In this document: piece by piece, positions 20,904 to 28,274 of the stretch
Numbering within the stretch: position 1 is the first letter of the stretch
Layout: every line of letters starts with the position of its first letter
Source of the DNA: Bacteroidota bacterium
Lineage (GTDB): Bacteria; Bacteroidota; Ignavibacteria; SZUA-365
DNA: 48,367 nt
Direction of reading: 5' to 3'
Assembly (NCBI GenBank): GCA_003246455.1
Contig: QKAF01000086.1
Location: 1 to 48,367, forward strand
Program-made: the position numbers and the translations under genes
The notes under the pieces: model-generated
Told to the model about the DNA's origin: nothing
Database searches by the model: none
The model's input: the letters and a program-made list of their open reading frames with translations, nothing else

Positions 20904-22310
20904 ATGATTGAACTTGTCCCAAAATGGATCATGTACGATGAATTCTGGAGAACGCTCAAGCGGCGCAATCTCTGGCTGATCTACCTCCGGTACGTGGTCG
21001 TCGTCATGCTGCTCGGGCTGATCCTTCTCGGGGAAATCATCCCCTCCCTGCACATCGAAGCTCTCCCCATCGGCATTCTCTCCGGGGCGATCCTCCTCTA
21101 CAACCTGATCTTTCACCGCACGCATCCGTCCCTTCCCGAAGGGTACGCCCCGTTCAACGGCCTGCACTACGCCCTGCTGCAGATGTGCTGCGACATCATC
21201 GCCCTTTTGAGCCTGAATTACCTGACCGGCGGCGTGGAATCGCCGTTCTTCTACTTTTTCATCTTCCACGTGATCATCGGGAGCCTCATCCTCCCGCGCC
21301 ATGTCGTTTCGATGCTGATTTTCTTCACCGTGGCGGTGATCACCACGGGTGCGATCCTCGAACTGAAAGGCAGCATCGCGCATTTCGCCGTTGACGGTTA
21401 CTTCGCCGCGCCGCAGTACACCAGCGAATTCTACGTCATAACGCATATCACCCTGCTCGCTCTGATACTCCTGGTCAGCAACTACCTTGCAAATTCCATC
21501 TCCAAGGAGCTCTACCTGCGTGAGCGCTCCCTGACCATCGCGTACCGGAAGCTGGAAGAGGCGGAGAAGGCGAAATCGCGCTATGTCATGTCGGTGGTGC
21601 ACGATCTGAAAACGCCGATCGCCGCCGCCATGACCTATCTCAACATGATCCTGGACGGGTCGCTCGGGCGGGTGCCCGATGCTTTCGAACGGCCGCTCGA
21701 GCGGTCACGGATTCGCCTGAACAACGCCATCGCGATCGTCAACGACATCCTGCAGCTGACGCAGCTCAAGCTCGCCGAGAAACCCGAGATCTCGCAGGTC
21801 AACCTCACCGAACTGATCGACGAAATCTACCAGGAGATGCGCATCCTCTTCGTGGCGAAGAAAATCCGCTTCTCCACCTGGGTCAACAGCGAGAAGGACA
21901 TCTTCATCGAGGGGGAACGGAAGCTGCTCAAGCTCGCCCTGGCAAACCTGATTTCGAATACGCACAAGTACACCGAGCGCGACGGCCGCGTTGAAATCCA
22001 TATCCAGCGTGAAGGCGAGAGCGTGATCATCGAGATCGCCGACAACGGCATCGGCATCCCGCTGGACGAACAGAAGAAAATTTTCCAGGACTTCTACCGC
22101 TCGAGCGTATCCAGGCAGAAGGGCATCGAAGGAACCGGGCTGGGAATGAGCGTGGTCATGCATATCATCCGGCAGTTCAACGGACGGATCGAAGTCCACT
22201 CGCCCTCCCAGCTCGCCGACGGACCGGAGCGCCAGGGCACGGAATTCCGTATCAGCCTCCCGATGCGCTACGAGGCGACGGCCGGGGACGTCGAGGAAGT
22301 CGAAGTCTAG
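20904..22310 (+). CDS. Membrane sensor histidine kinase, RegB/PrrB-like
   Basis: A 468-residue kinase with about six N-terminal membrane helices (~24-43, 56-71, 88-108, 115-131, 134-152, 176-199) and a cytoplasmic kinase core: H233 (VVHDLKTPIAA), N box (NLISNTHKYT), DNGIGI and GTGLGMSV. Between helices 3 and 4 is TGGVESPF, which matches the GGxxNPF quinone-binding motif of RegB redox sensors apart from Ser for Asn. The redox-active cysteine that RegB carries near its His box is not seen. No response regulator is adjacent. The ATG at 20904 is supported by topology but lacks a strong ribosome site; 20931 is an alternative. It diverges from the iron-sulfur sensor kinase. Confidence 0.85.
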   Translation: MIELVPKWIMYDEFWRTLKRRNLWLIYLRYVVVVMLLGLILLGEIIPSLHIEALPIGILSGAILLYNLIFHRTHPSLPEGYAPFNGLHYALLQMCCDIIALLSLNYLTGGVESPFFYFFIFHVIIGSLILPRHVVSMLIFFTVAVITTGAILELKGSIAHFAVDGYFAAPQYTSEFYVITHITLLALILLVSNYLANSISKELYLRERSLTIAYRKLEEAEKAKSRYVMSVVHDLKTPIAAAMTYLNMILDGSLGRVPDAFERPLERSRIRLNNAIAIVNDILQLTQLKLAEKPEISQVNLTELIDEIYQEMRILFVAKKIRFSTWVNSEKDIFIEGERKLLKLALANLISNTHKYTERDGRVEIHIQREGESVIIEIADNGIGIPLDEQKKIFQDFYRSSVSRQKGIEGTGLGMSVVMHIIRQFNGRIEVHSPSQLADGPERQGTEFRISLPMRYEATAGDVEEVEV

Positions 22311-22379
22311 CGTGTTCGCCGGGCGCGCGATCTCTCGCAGATATGCGTGAAAAGCGGTACATTGGGAGACGATCGAATA

Positions 22380-22916
22380 ATGTCTCACGAAATCGCAGAT
22401 CCCATGACGCCACATAACGAGGGACTTCAGTCCCATCCCGCCAACGCCGTTTTCGCCCTGATGGATGACCGCGCCTTCCGGCACTCCGTCGTTCGTCCCG
22501 CGCTCGAAGCCGACAAGGCCGGACTCGCACGTCTCACCACCGGCAAGCATCAGCTCCGCGGATTCCGGAATTTTGCCCGCGCGCCGCTTTCGCTGCTCCT
22601 TCCGGTGATTTCCGACGAAGCCAACCTCTCCCCGGAACTGGCCTACCGCATTCTCTCGCACTGGTTCGAGACGCAGGAAATGCTCAGGGGACTCGTCACC
22701 GCCAAACTGCAGCTGCTCGGCTACGAACCGCAGGAAACGCCGTTCGACGAAGAGAAGAACGTGCAGTGGCAGATGCTCAAGAAAGAGCATGCCGACATGC
22801 AGTACGACGGCACGTTCGTCGAAGGCGAGGACATGAACGGCGTCATGCTCATGTCGCTGCTCCTCGGCTGGTTCGGCGCAGAGGATGAAACCGAAGAGGA
22901 AGAGGACACGGAGTAA
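22380..22916 (+). CDS. Uncharacterised 178-residue protein
   Basis: I do not recognise a family. The protein appears soluble and mostly helical, has no signal peptide, and ends in a strongly acidic tail (EDETEEEEDTE). The central part contains RLTTGKHQLRGFRNFARAP, LSPELAYRILSHWFETQEML and LQLLGYEPQET. The ATG at 22380 is chosen over an upstream GTG (22347) because GGGAGA precedes it by about ten bases. It lies between the membrane kinase and a glycosyltransferase, all on the plus strand, with 19 bp to the next gene, so it is probably co-transcribed with the glycosyltransferase. The acidic tail could mediate protein contact; this is a guess. Confidence 0.7.
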   Translation: MSHEIADPMTPHNEGLQSHPANAVFALMDDRAFRHSVVRPALEADKAGLARLTTGKHQLRGFRNFARAPLSLLLPVISDEANLSPELAYRILSHWFETQEMLRGLVTAKLQLLGYEPQETPFDEEKNVQWQMLKKEHADMQYDGTFVEGEDMNGVMLMSLLLGWFGAEDETEEEEDTE

Positions 22917-22935
22917 TGCGCCGCCCGCCGCGAAG

Positions 22936-23682
22936 ATGACTTCCGACGTACGGACAGACCGTCTCTTCGCTGTGCGCGTGCATAACGCGTCCTACCAGCA
23001 GATGCTCGCGGCGGCCCTCGCGGCCGCCGACGACCCTCTCCCCGCCTACACGACCTATTCCCATTTCAACGTTCTCCTCTCCGCGCGCCGGCAGGACTGG
23101 CTGCGTGCGCTGCTGAACAATGCCGCGCTGAACGTCGGCGACGGGATTGCCGTCCGATGGGCTCTCCGGGGACGCCCCGGCGAAACGGTTGCGCGCGTAA
23201 ACGCGACGGACTTTCATCACCTGCTTCTCGAGGAGACGCTGCGTTCCGGCAGACGCCTCTACCTGCTCGGGGGGAGCGAGTCCGCGGCCCGGACACTTCC
23301 CGCCGTCCTGGAAGCTCGTTTCCCCGGATGCACGGTCCGCGCGCATCACGGCCGCATCGCTGCAGACGATGCTGCGGTGCGCGAGGACATCCGCCGTTTC
23401 GCTCCCGACGTGCTCATGCTCGGCCTGGGGATTCCGCTTCAGTTTTCATGGATGCGCGAAAACCTCTCTGTCCTTTCGATTCCCCTCACCAGTGCGACGG
23501 GCAATTTCCTCGAGTTCCTCGCCGGCACGCAGCCCCGCGCCCCGCGCTGGATGCGAACCGCCGGCCTCGAATGGCTGCACCGCGTCGCGCTCGAACCGCG
23601 CCGCCTCTGGAGGCGCTACCTGCTGGGGATCCCCCGCTTTGTCATCCTCGTCATCCTCGAACGCCTCGCCCGGCGTGGGTAA
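22936..23682 (+). CDS. WecG/TagA/CpsF family glycosyltransferase
   Basis: A 248-residue GT26 enzyme that transfers an N-acetylhexosamine from a UDP-sugar to a lipid-linked acceptor during surface polysaccharide synthesis. Landmarks in order: NVGDGIAVRWALR (usual ADG active-site loop), GRRLYLLGGSE, RAHHGRI, DVLMLGLGIPLQFSWM (usual GxGxPkQE, here Q-F) and the C-terminal GLEWLHRVALEPRRLWRRYLLG. The C-terminal basic and hydrophobic tail is the membrane-targeting appendage of the family. The ATG at 22936 begins the family core; an ATG at 22885 overlapping the upstream gene would add a basic 17-residue leader. The acceptor and sugar cannot be told from sequence, and no other polysaccharide genes adjoin it. 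Confidence 0.88.
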   Translation: MTSDVRTDRLFAVRVHNASYQQMLAAALAAADDPLPAYTTYSHFNVLLSARRQDWLRALLNNAALNVGDGIAVRWALRGRPGETVARVNATDFHHLLLEETLRSGRRLYLLGGSESAARTLPAVLEARFPGCTVRAHHGRIAADDAAVREDIRRFAPDVLMLGLGIPLQFSWMRENLSVLSIPLTSATGNFLEFLAGTQPRAPRWMRTAGLEWLHRVALEPRRLWRRYLLGIPRFVILVILERLARRG

Positions 23683-23723
23683 CGATCTGCCGGGTACCGC
23701 ATGCCGTATGCACCGTGTCATGG

Positions 23724-23740
23724 CCGAGCCGGTGGCTCGG
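23724..23740. repeat. Hairpin CCGAGCC-GGT-GGCTCGG
   Basis: A perfect 7-bp stem with a 3-base loop lies 42 bp after the glycosyltransferase stop. The core GAGCCGGTGGCTC is nearly identical to a second hairpin at 43790-43810, and both are followed within 15 bp by a pyrimidine-rich minisatellite. There is no T run, so it is probably part of a dispersed intergenic repeat. Confidence 0.55.
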
Positions 23741-23751
23741 GTGCGGAGCTC

Positions 23752-23820
23752 CCCCTTCCGCCCCTTCCGCCCCTTCCGCCCCTTCCGTTCCTTCCGCCCT
23801 TCCGCCCCTTCCGCCCCCTC
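23752..23820 (+). repeat. CCCCTTCCG minisatellite (about seven 9-bp units)
   Basis: Seven imperfect copies of CCCCTTCCG run head to tail; one unit has TT for CC and one lacks a base. They end inside the stop region of the reverse-strand YifB gene (stop at 23819-23821). The tract is pure pyrimidine apart from the G of each unit. Slippage between strains is expected. Confidence 0.8.
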
Positions 23821-25357
23821 ACATGCGCCGGTCCAGGTCGCGGTACTGGATCGCCTCCGATATATGCTCGGGGAGGATGCGGTCGCTTCCTGCCAGATCG
23901 GCGATGGTGCGGGATACTTTGAGGATGCGGTCGTATGCACGGGCGCTGAAGCCGAGGGTCTGCGAGGCGGAGCGCAGCAGTTCGCGGCAGCGGTCGTCGA
24001 CCCGGCAGTACTGCGCGATGTCACGGGTGCCCATCATCGCGTTGCAGTGCATGCCGCGGCGGCGGGCGAAGCGCGCCATCTGCCGCTCGCGAGCGGCAAC
24101 GACCCGCGCCCGGACGCGTTCCGAGGGCTCGCCGCGGCGTTCGCTGGCGAGTTCCTGGTACCTGACCTGCGGACATTCGATATGGATATCGATGCGGTCG
24201 AGCAGGGGCCCGGAAATGCGTCCCATGTACTTCTGCACCTGCTGCTCCGAGCAGCTGCATTCGTGGCGGGGATTCCCGCTGTTGCCGCAGGGACAGGGAT
24301 TCATTGCGGCGACAAGCATGAAGTTCGCCGGGTATTCGATGCTGGTTTTCGAACGCGCGATGGTGACCATGCCTTCTTCGAGAGGCTGGCGCAGCACTTC
24401 GAGCACGTTGCGCGCGAACTCCGGGAGTTCGTCGAGAAAAAGCACGCCGTTATGCGAGAGACTGATTTCACCGGGACGCGCGTAGCCGACACCACCGCCG
24501 ACCAGCGCCGCGTCGGAGATCGTATGATGCGGCGCACGGAACGGCCTCGTGGCGACGATCGCCGACCCGGGCGAAAGCAGTCCGACGATCGAATGGATTT
24601 TCGTTGTCTCCAGCGCCTCATCGAAATTCAGCGGCGGAAGGATCGAAGGGATGCGCTTGGCGAGCATGGTCTTGCCTGATCCGGGCGGGCCGATCAATAT
24701 GATGTTGTGTCCGCCCGCTGCCGCGACCTCGAGTGCCCGTTTGACGTTTTCCTGCCCCTTCACATCCGAGAAGTCGAGCAGGCTCCGCTCCTGCTGTTCG
24801 CGTATCACCTGCGTGATGTCGACACGAAACGGACGGCTGTCGGGATGCGTTCCGTCGACGCAGCTGACGGCCTCGCGCAGCGACTCGCAGGGATGGATGT
24901 CGATCCCCTGCACCATCGCCGCTTCGCGGGCGTTCGCCGCCGGCAGAATGATGCGGCGGAATCCGCGTTTCTTCGCCTCGAGCGCGATGGAGAGCGCGCC
25001 GTGTATCGGCCGCATGCTCCCGTCAAGGGCGAGTTCCCCGAGAAACACCGTGCCGTCAAGCTCCTCGGACTGCAGGACCCCGGTGGCGCGGAGAATCCCG
25101 ATCGCCAGGGGCAGGTCGAAGGCGGACCCCTCCTTCCGCACGTCGGCCGGCGCGAGATTGACCACGATGCGGCGCACCGGGAAACCGTAGTCGGAATTCT
25201 TGATCGCTGCCGATACGCGCTCGCGGCTCTCCTTCACCGCGTTGTCGGGAAGACCGACCACGATGAAACCGGGTATCTGGCTCTCAATATGCGTTTCCAC
25301 CCCGACGATAAAGGCGTTGATCCCGTGCGTCGACGCGCTGAAGACCGTGGAAATCAT
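23819..25357 (-). CDS. YifB/ComM family Mg-chelatase-like AAA+ ATPase
   Basis: A full-length 512-residue protein. The N-terminal Lon-protease-like ChlI domain (1-175) contains GLPDNAVKESRERV and RRIVVNLAPADVRKEG. The AAA+ module has Walker A GPPGSGKT (223-230), the Mg-chelatase signature NGVLFLDELPEF, and the MNPCPCG...CSCSEQQVQKYMGRISGPLLDRID segment with clustered cysteines. The C-terminal Mg-chelatase helical domain ends QYRDLDRRM. In Vibrio and Haemophilus, ComM is a hexameric helicase that promotes branch migration during natural transformation; here the role is inferred. The ATG at 25357 follows AGGA and GGGAG. It lies downstream of the HU gene but is separated from it by a terminator. 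Confidence 0.93.
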   Translation of the reverse strand: MISTVFSASTHGINAFIVGVETHIESQIPGFIVVGLPDNAVKESRERVSAAIKNSDYGFPVRRIVVNLAPADVRKEGSAFDLPLAIGILRATGVLQSEELDGTVFLGELALDGSMRPIHGALSIALEAKKRGFRRIILPAANAREAAMVQGIDIHPCESLREAVSCVDGTHPDSRPFRVDITQVIREQQERSLLDFSDVKGQENVKRALEVAAAGGHNIILIGPPGSGKTMLAKRIPSILPPLNFDEALETTKIHSIVGLLSPGSAIVATRPFRAPHHTISDAALVGGGVGYARPGEISLSHNGVLFLDELPEFARNVLEVLRQPLEEGMVTIARSKTSIEYPANFMLVAAMNPCPCGNSGNPRHECSCSEQQVQKYMGRISGPLLDRIDIHIECPQVRYQELASERRGEPSERVRARVVAARERQMARFARRRGMHCNAMMGTRDIAQYCRVDDRCRELLRSASQTLGFSARAYDRILKVSRTIADLAGSDRILPEHISEAIQYRDLDRRM

Positions 25358-25450
25358 GGCTCCCTGTTCCTTTGTCTGTGATGTGATTCCGAACCTGCTG
25401 CTCCCTGCAGGTCACACACAATATAGACGCGGCCTTCGGAAAAAAAAGGA

Positions 25451-25477
25451 AGAAAAAAGGCGCCACGAAGGCGCCTT
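25451..25477 (-). terminator. Intrinsic terminator of the HU gene
   Basis: A perfect 8-bp stem (25457-25464 with 25470-25477, AAGGCGCC/GGCGCCTT) closes ACGAA. On the minus strand it is followed by an extended T-rich tract. It sits 25 bp beyond the HU stop codon and separates HU from the YifB gene. Confidence 0.88.
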
Positions 25478-25501
25478 AAAAAAAGATAAAGCCCGACGTT
25501 G

Positions 25502-25798
25502 TTAGAGGATCGAATCCTTCGCTGCTTTCGCTACGCGGAACTTCAGCACGGTCTTCGCCGGAATCTTGATTTCGGCGCCGGTGGCCGGGTTGCGGCCCTT
25601 GCGCGCTTTGGTCTTGCCGGTGACCCACTTGCCAAGACCGGGCATGACGAATTCTTTCGTCTTCTTGGTCTGCTTGTAGATCAACTCATTGTAGCTATTG
25701 ATGAATTCTTCGGTCTGCTTCTTGTTGAGACCGTTCTTCTCGGCGAGTGCGTCGATGATCTCTTTTTTGGTCATGGGCTTCGCAGCTGCTTTTGCCAT
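25502..25798 (-). CDS. HU family DNA-binding protein
   Basis: A 98-residue nucleoid protein that bends and compacts DNA as a dimer. After a short Ala/Lys leader it starts with MTKKEIIDALAEKNGL. The beta arm carries GKTKARKGRNPATGAEIKIPA, including the conserved RNPATG and the intercalating proline region, and it closes with the VLKFRVAKAAKD helix. The ATG at 25798 has AGGAGG four bases upstream, one of the strongest ribosome sites in the window, which fits high expression. It has its own predicted promoter and terminator and is probably monocistronic. HU and IHF paralogs cannot be separated by eye. Confidence 0.95.
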   Translation of the reverse strand: MAKAAAKPMTKKEIIDALAEKNGLNKKQTEEFINSYNELIYKQTKKTKEFVMPGLGKWVTGKTKARKGRNPATGAEIKIPAKTVLKFRVAKAAKDSIL

Positions 25799-25838
25799 GG
25801 TGCCTCCTATGGTTGGTGAGTGTGATGGATTGCTCGAT

Positions 25839-25868
25839 GAAACATAAAGAAAAATTGTCAGGAGTCAA
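25839..25868 (-). promoter_or_regulatory. Predicted promoter of the HU gene
   Basis: On the minus strand, TTG at 25868-25866 and TATGTTTC at 25846-25839 are separated by 19 bases. This is close to the Bacteroidota housekeeping promoter (TTG, about 20 bases, TAnnTTTG), with one mismatch. The start codon lies about 40 bp downstream. Confidence 0.4.
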
Positions 25869-25900
25869 ACACTTTTTCAGGACCGGACACACTTTTTCGG
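25869..25900. repeat. ACACTTTTTC direct repeat pair, 20-bp spacing
   Basis: Two copies of ACACTTTTTC(A/G)G start at 25869 and 25889, exactly 20 bp apart (about two helical turns). They lie immediately upstream of the predicted HU promoter and within the 266-bp space shared with the divergent dehydrogenase gene. Such phasing suggests a binding site, but the protein is unknown. Confidence 0.4.
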
Positions 25901-26064
25901 CAGTAATGACAGGGGTGAAACGCAGGTCGCCCCGATTCGCCCCCCTGTTCCCGGACCCCTTTTTCGTCTCCCTCACCGGCACCGGGATCGCCTCGCTCGC
26001 GACGCGGTTGGATCACCGCGGACGAAGTCCTATTTTTCCTTTTCACCATCGACTGGAATCCCGA

Positions 26065-28155
26065 ATGAACGATATATCTGTCTCTCCTCCGTCGCTGTTC
26101 CCGCTCGGCACCAGGCCGGAGCACGTGCCCGTGGAAATGGTGCGGGACTGGTACCGCATCATGCATATGGGACGGAGCCTCGACGAGAAGGCGTCCCGCT
26201 ACCTGAAGATGTCGAAAGGCTGGTCGTATCACGCCCCGTGCGCGGGACATGAAGGCATACAGCTCGCGCTGGGCCTGTCCGTGCACCGAGGCAGCGACTT
26301 TCTCTTCCCCTACTACCGCGATCTGCTGACCGTTCTCGCGGCCGGCATGACTGTCGAGGAAATCATTCTCAACGGCCTGTCCAAGGCGACCGACCCCGCG
26401 AGCGGCGGCCGGCACATGAGCAATCATTTCGCAAAGCCGGCGATGCGGATTCAGAATGTCTCCTCGTGCGTCGGCAGTCACTCCCTGCACGCGGTAGGCG
26501 TGGCCCGCGCCATCCAGCGTTTCGACGGGGCTGAAATCTCCTTCTACAGCAGCGGCGAATCCGCGACATCGGAAGGCTACTTCTACGAAGCGCTCAGCGG
26601 CGCGTGCCGCGAACAGCTGCCTGTCGTTTTCGTGCTGCAGAACAACGGGTACGGCATCTCCGTCCCGGTGCACGAGCAGAGCGCCAACACCAACATCGCG
26701 GATAATTTCCACGGCTTCCGCAATCTGCTCGTCCTCAACTGCGACGGCACGAACATCTTCGATTCCTGGCGCGTCATGCAGGAGGCCTGCGCATACGCCC
26801 GAGAAGGCAAGGGGCCGGCGATGGTCCATGCCGACTGCGTTCGCATGGGGGCGCACAGCAATTCCGACAGGCACGAACTCTACCGCAGCGAGGAGGAACT
26901 GATCGAAGCGCAGCGGCGCGATCCCCTCCTGCGCCTCCGCGCGTTCATGCGCGAGGAAAACATCTGCAGCGAGGAAGAACTCGCGGCGATCGAGGCGGAG
27001 AACTTCCGCCTGCTCGACGAAGAGAGCGCCCGCGCGGAAGCCGCGCCGAACCCGGATCCGTCAACGGTGATGCGGCACGTGTTCGCGGACGATACGCATG
27101 TCTGTCCGCTTTCGAACGACGACTTCTCCCGCCTGATGCGGAAACATGAAGGCGAGGACGAGGCCGTCACCCTGCGCGACGCCATCAACCGAGCACTCCA
27201 CGAGGAGTTCCGTCGCAATCCCAGCACCTTTCTGTGGGGACAGGACGTCGCCTCGCGCGAAAAGGGCGGCGTGTTCAACGTCACGAAAGGGATGATGAAG
27301 GAGTTCGGCAATGCCCGCGTCTTCAACGCCCCGATCGCGGAGGACTTCATTCTCGGAACGGCGAACGGTTTCTGCCGCTACAGCGACGACATCTGGGTCG
27401 TGGTGGAAGGCGCGGAATTCGCCGATTATTTCTGGCCCGCGATGGAGCAGCTCGTCAACACGGCCCACGAAAGCTGGAGAAGCAACGGACAGTTCACGCC
27501 CAACATTATCGTCCGTCTCGCTTCAGGCGGGTATATTCAGGGCGGGCTCTACCACTCGCAGAGCATCGAGTCCGCCATCGCCAACATCCCGGGGCTTCGC
27601 ATCGTCATGCCGGCCTTCGCCGAGGATGCGGCAGGTATGCTGCGCTGCGCGTTCCGGACGCGGGGCGTCACCGTGTACCTCGAGCCGAAGTACCTCTATA
27701 ATCACCCGTGGGCGAAGACGCAGTATCCGCGTCCGGAGCTCTGCGTCCCGATCGGCCGCGCGCGGCTGCGGCGCGAAGGCGACAGCCTCAGCATCATCAC
27801 CTACGGGAATACCGTGCACCTGGCGCTGCGCGCCGCGGAACGGCTGGAGGACGAGGGCATCCGCTGCGAGGTCCTCGACCTGCGCAGCATCCTCCCCTAC
27901 GATCGGGAGTCCATCGCCGCGACCGTAAAAAAAACCGGCAAAGCCATGGTCCTGCATGAAGCGGCGCGTACGGGCGGCTTCGGCGGCGAGCTCGCTGCAT
28001 TCATCGGAGAGGAACTCTTCGAATTTCTGGACGCACCGGTGCGCCGCGTCGCATCGCTCGACACCCCCGTCGGCTTCGCCCGGGTGCTGGAAGAGGCCAC
28101 GCTGGTCGGTACGGAAGCAATCATCTCCGCGGGACGGGACCTGGCCCGCTACTGA
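26065..28155 (+). CDS. 2-oxoacid dehydrogenase E1, fused alpha and beta subunits
   Basis: A 696-residue protein that joins both halves of the thiamine-diphosphate E1 of a 2-oxoacid (pyruvate or branched-chain) dehydrogenase complex. It decarboxylates the oxoacid and hands the acyl group to lipoyl-E2. The alpha half (~20-345) contains CAGHEGIQLALG, GSHSLHAVGVARA and the ThDP motif as SSGESATSEG...QNNGYGIS, where the usual GDG is GES (E165). The beta half starts near VTLRDAINRALHEE and contains FLWGQDVA, NAPIAEDFILGTANG and a C-terminal transketolase domain (ITYGNTVHLALRAAE, LHEAARTGGFGGELAA). Substrate choice cannot be decided, and no E2 or E3 gene is adjacent. The ATG at 26065 starts the conserved region. 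It diverges from HU. Confidence 0.9.
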   Translation: MNDISVSPPSLFPLGTRPEHVPVEMVRDWYRIMHMGRSLDEKASRYLKMSKGWSYHAPCAGHEGIQLALGLSVHRGSDFLFPYYRDLLTVLAAGMTVEEIILNGLSKATDPASGGRHMSNHFAKPAMRIQNVSSCVGSHSLHAVGVARAIQRFDGAEISFYSSGESATSEGYFYEALSGACREQLPVVFVLQNNGYGISVPVHEQSANTNIADNFHGFRNLLVLNCDGTNIFDSWRVMQEACAYAREGKGPAMVHADCVRMGAHSNSDRHELYRSEEELIEAQRRDPLLRLRAFMREENICSEEELAAIEAENFRLLDEESARAEAAPNPDPSTVMRHVFADDTHVCPLSNDDFSRLMRKHEGEDEAVTLRDAINRALHEEFRRNPSTFLWGQDVASREKGGVFNVTKGMMKEFGNARVFNAPIAEDFILGTANGFCRYSDDIWVVVEGAEFADYFWPAMEQLVNTAHESWRSNGQFTPNIIVRLASGGYIQGGLYHSQSIESAIANIPGLRIVMPAFAEDAAGMLRCAFRTRGVTVYLEPKYLYNHPWAKTQYPRPELCVPIGRARLRREGDSLSIITYGNTVHLALRAAERLEDEGIRCEVLDLRSILPYDRESIAATVKKTGKAMVLHEAARTGGFGGELAAFIGEELFEFLDAPVRRVASLDTPVGFARVLEEATLVGTEAIISAGRDLARY

Positions 28156-28274
28156 TCCCGATCACGCAACGCGCCCGACGGCGCAATGCGCGGCCGCGAC
28201 AGCGGGCACGAGGCCTGGCCGGATACCGGGACCATGATTCCGGGTTCATCGATTTTCACCATCGAGGATTGAAC

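Noticed and set aside
23752-23820. Possible CRISPR array
   Set aside because: Units are 9 bp and head to tail without spacers, and no cas gene is nearby; it is a minisatellite. The same applies to 43825-43908.
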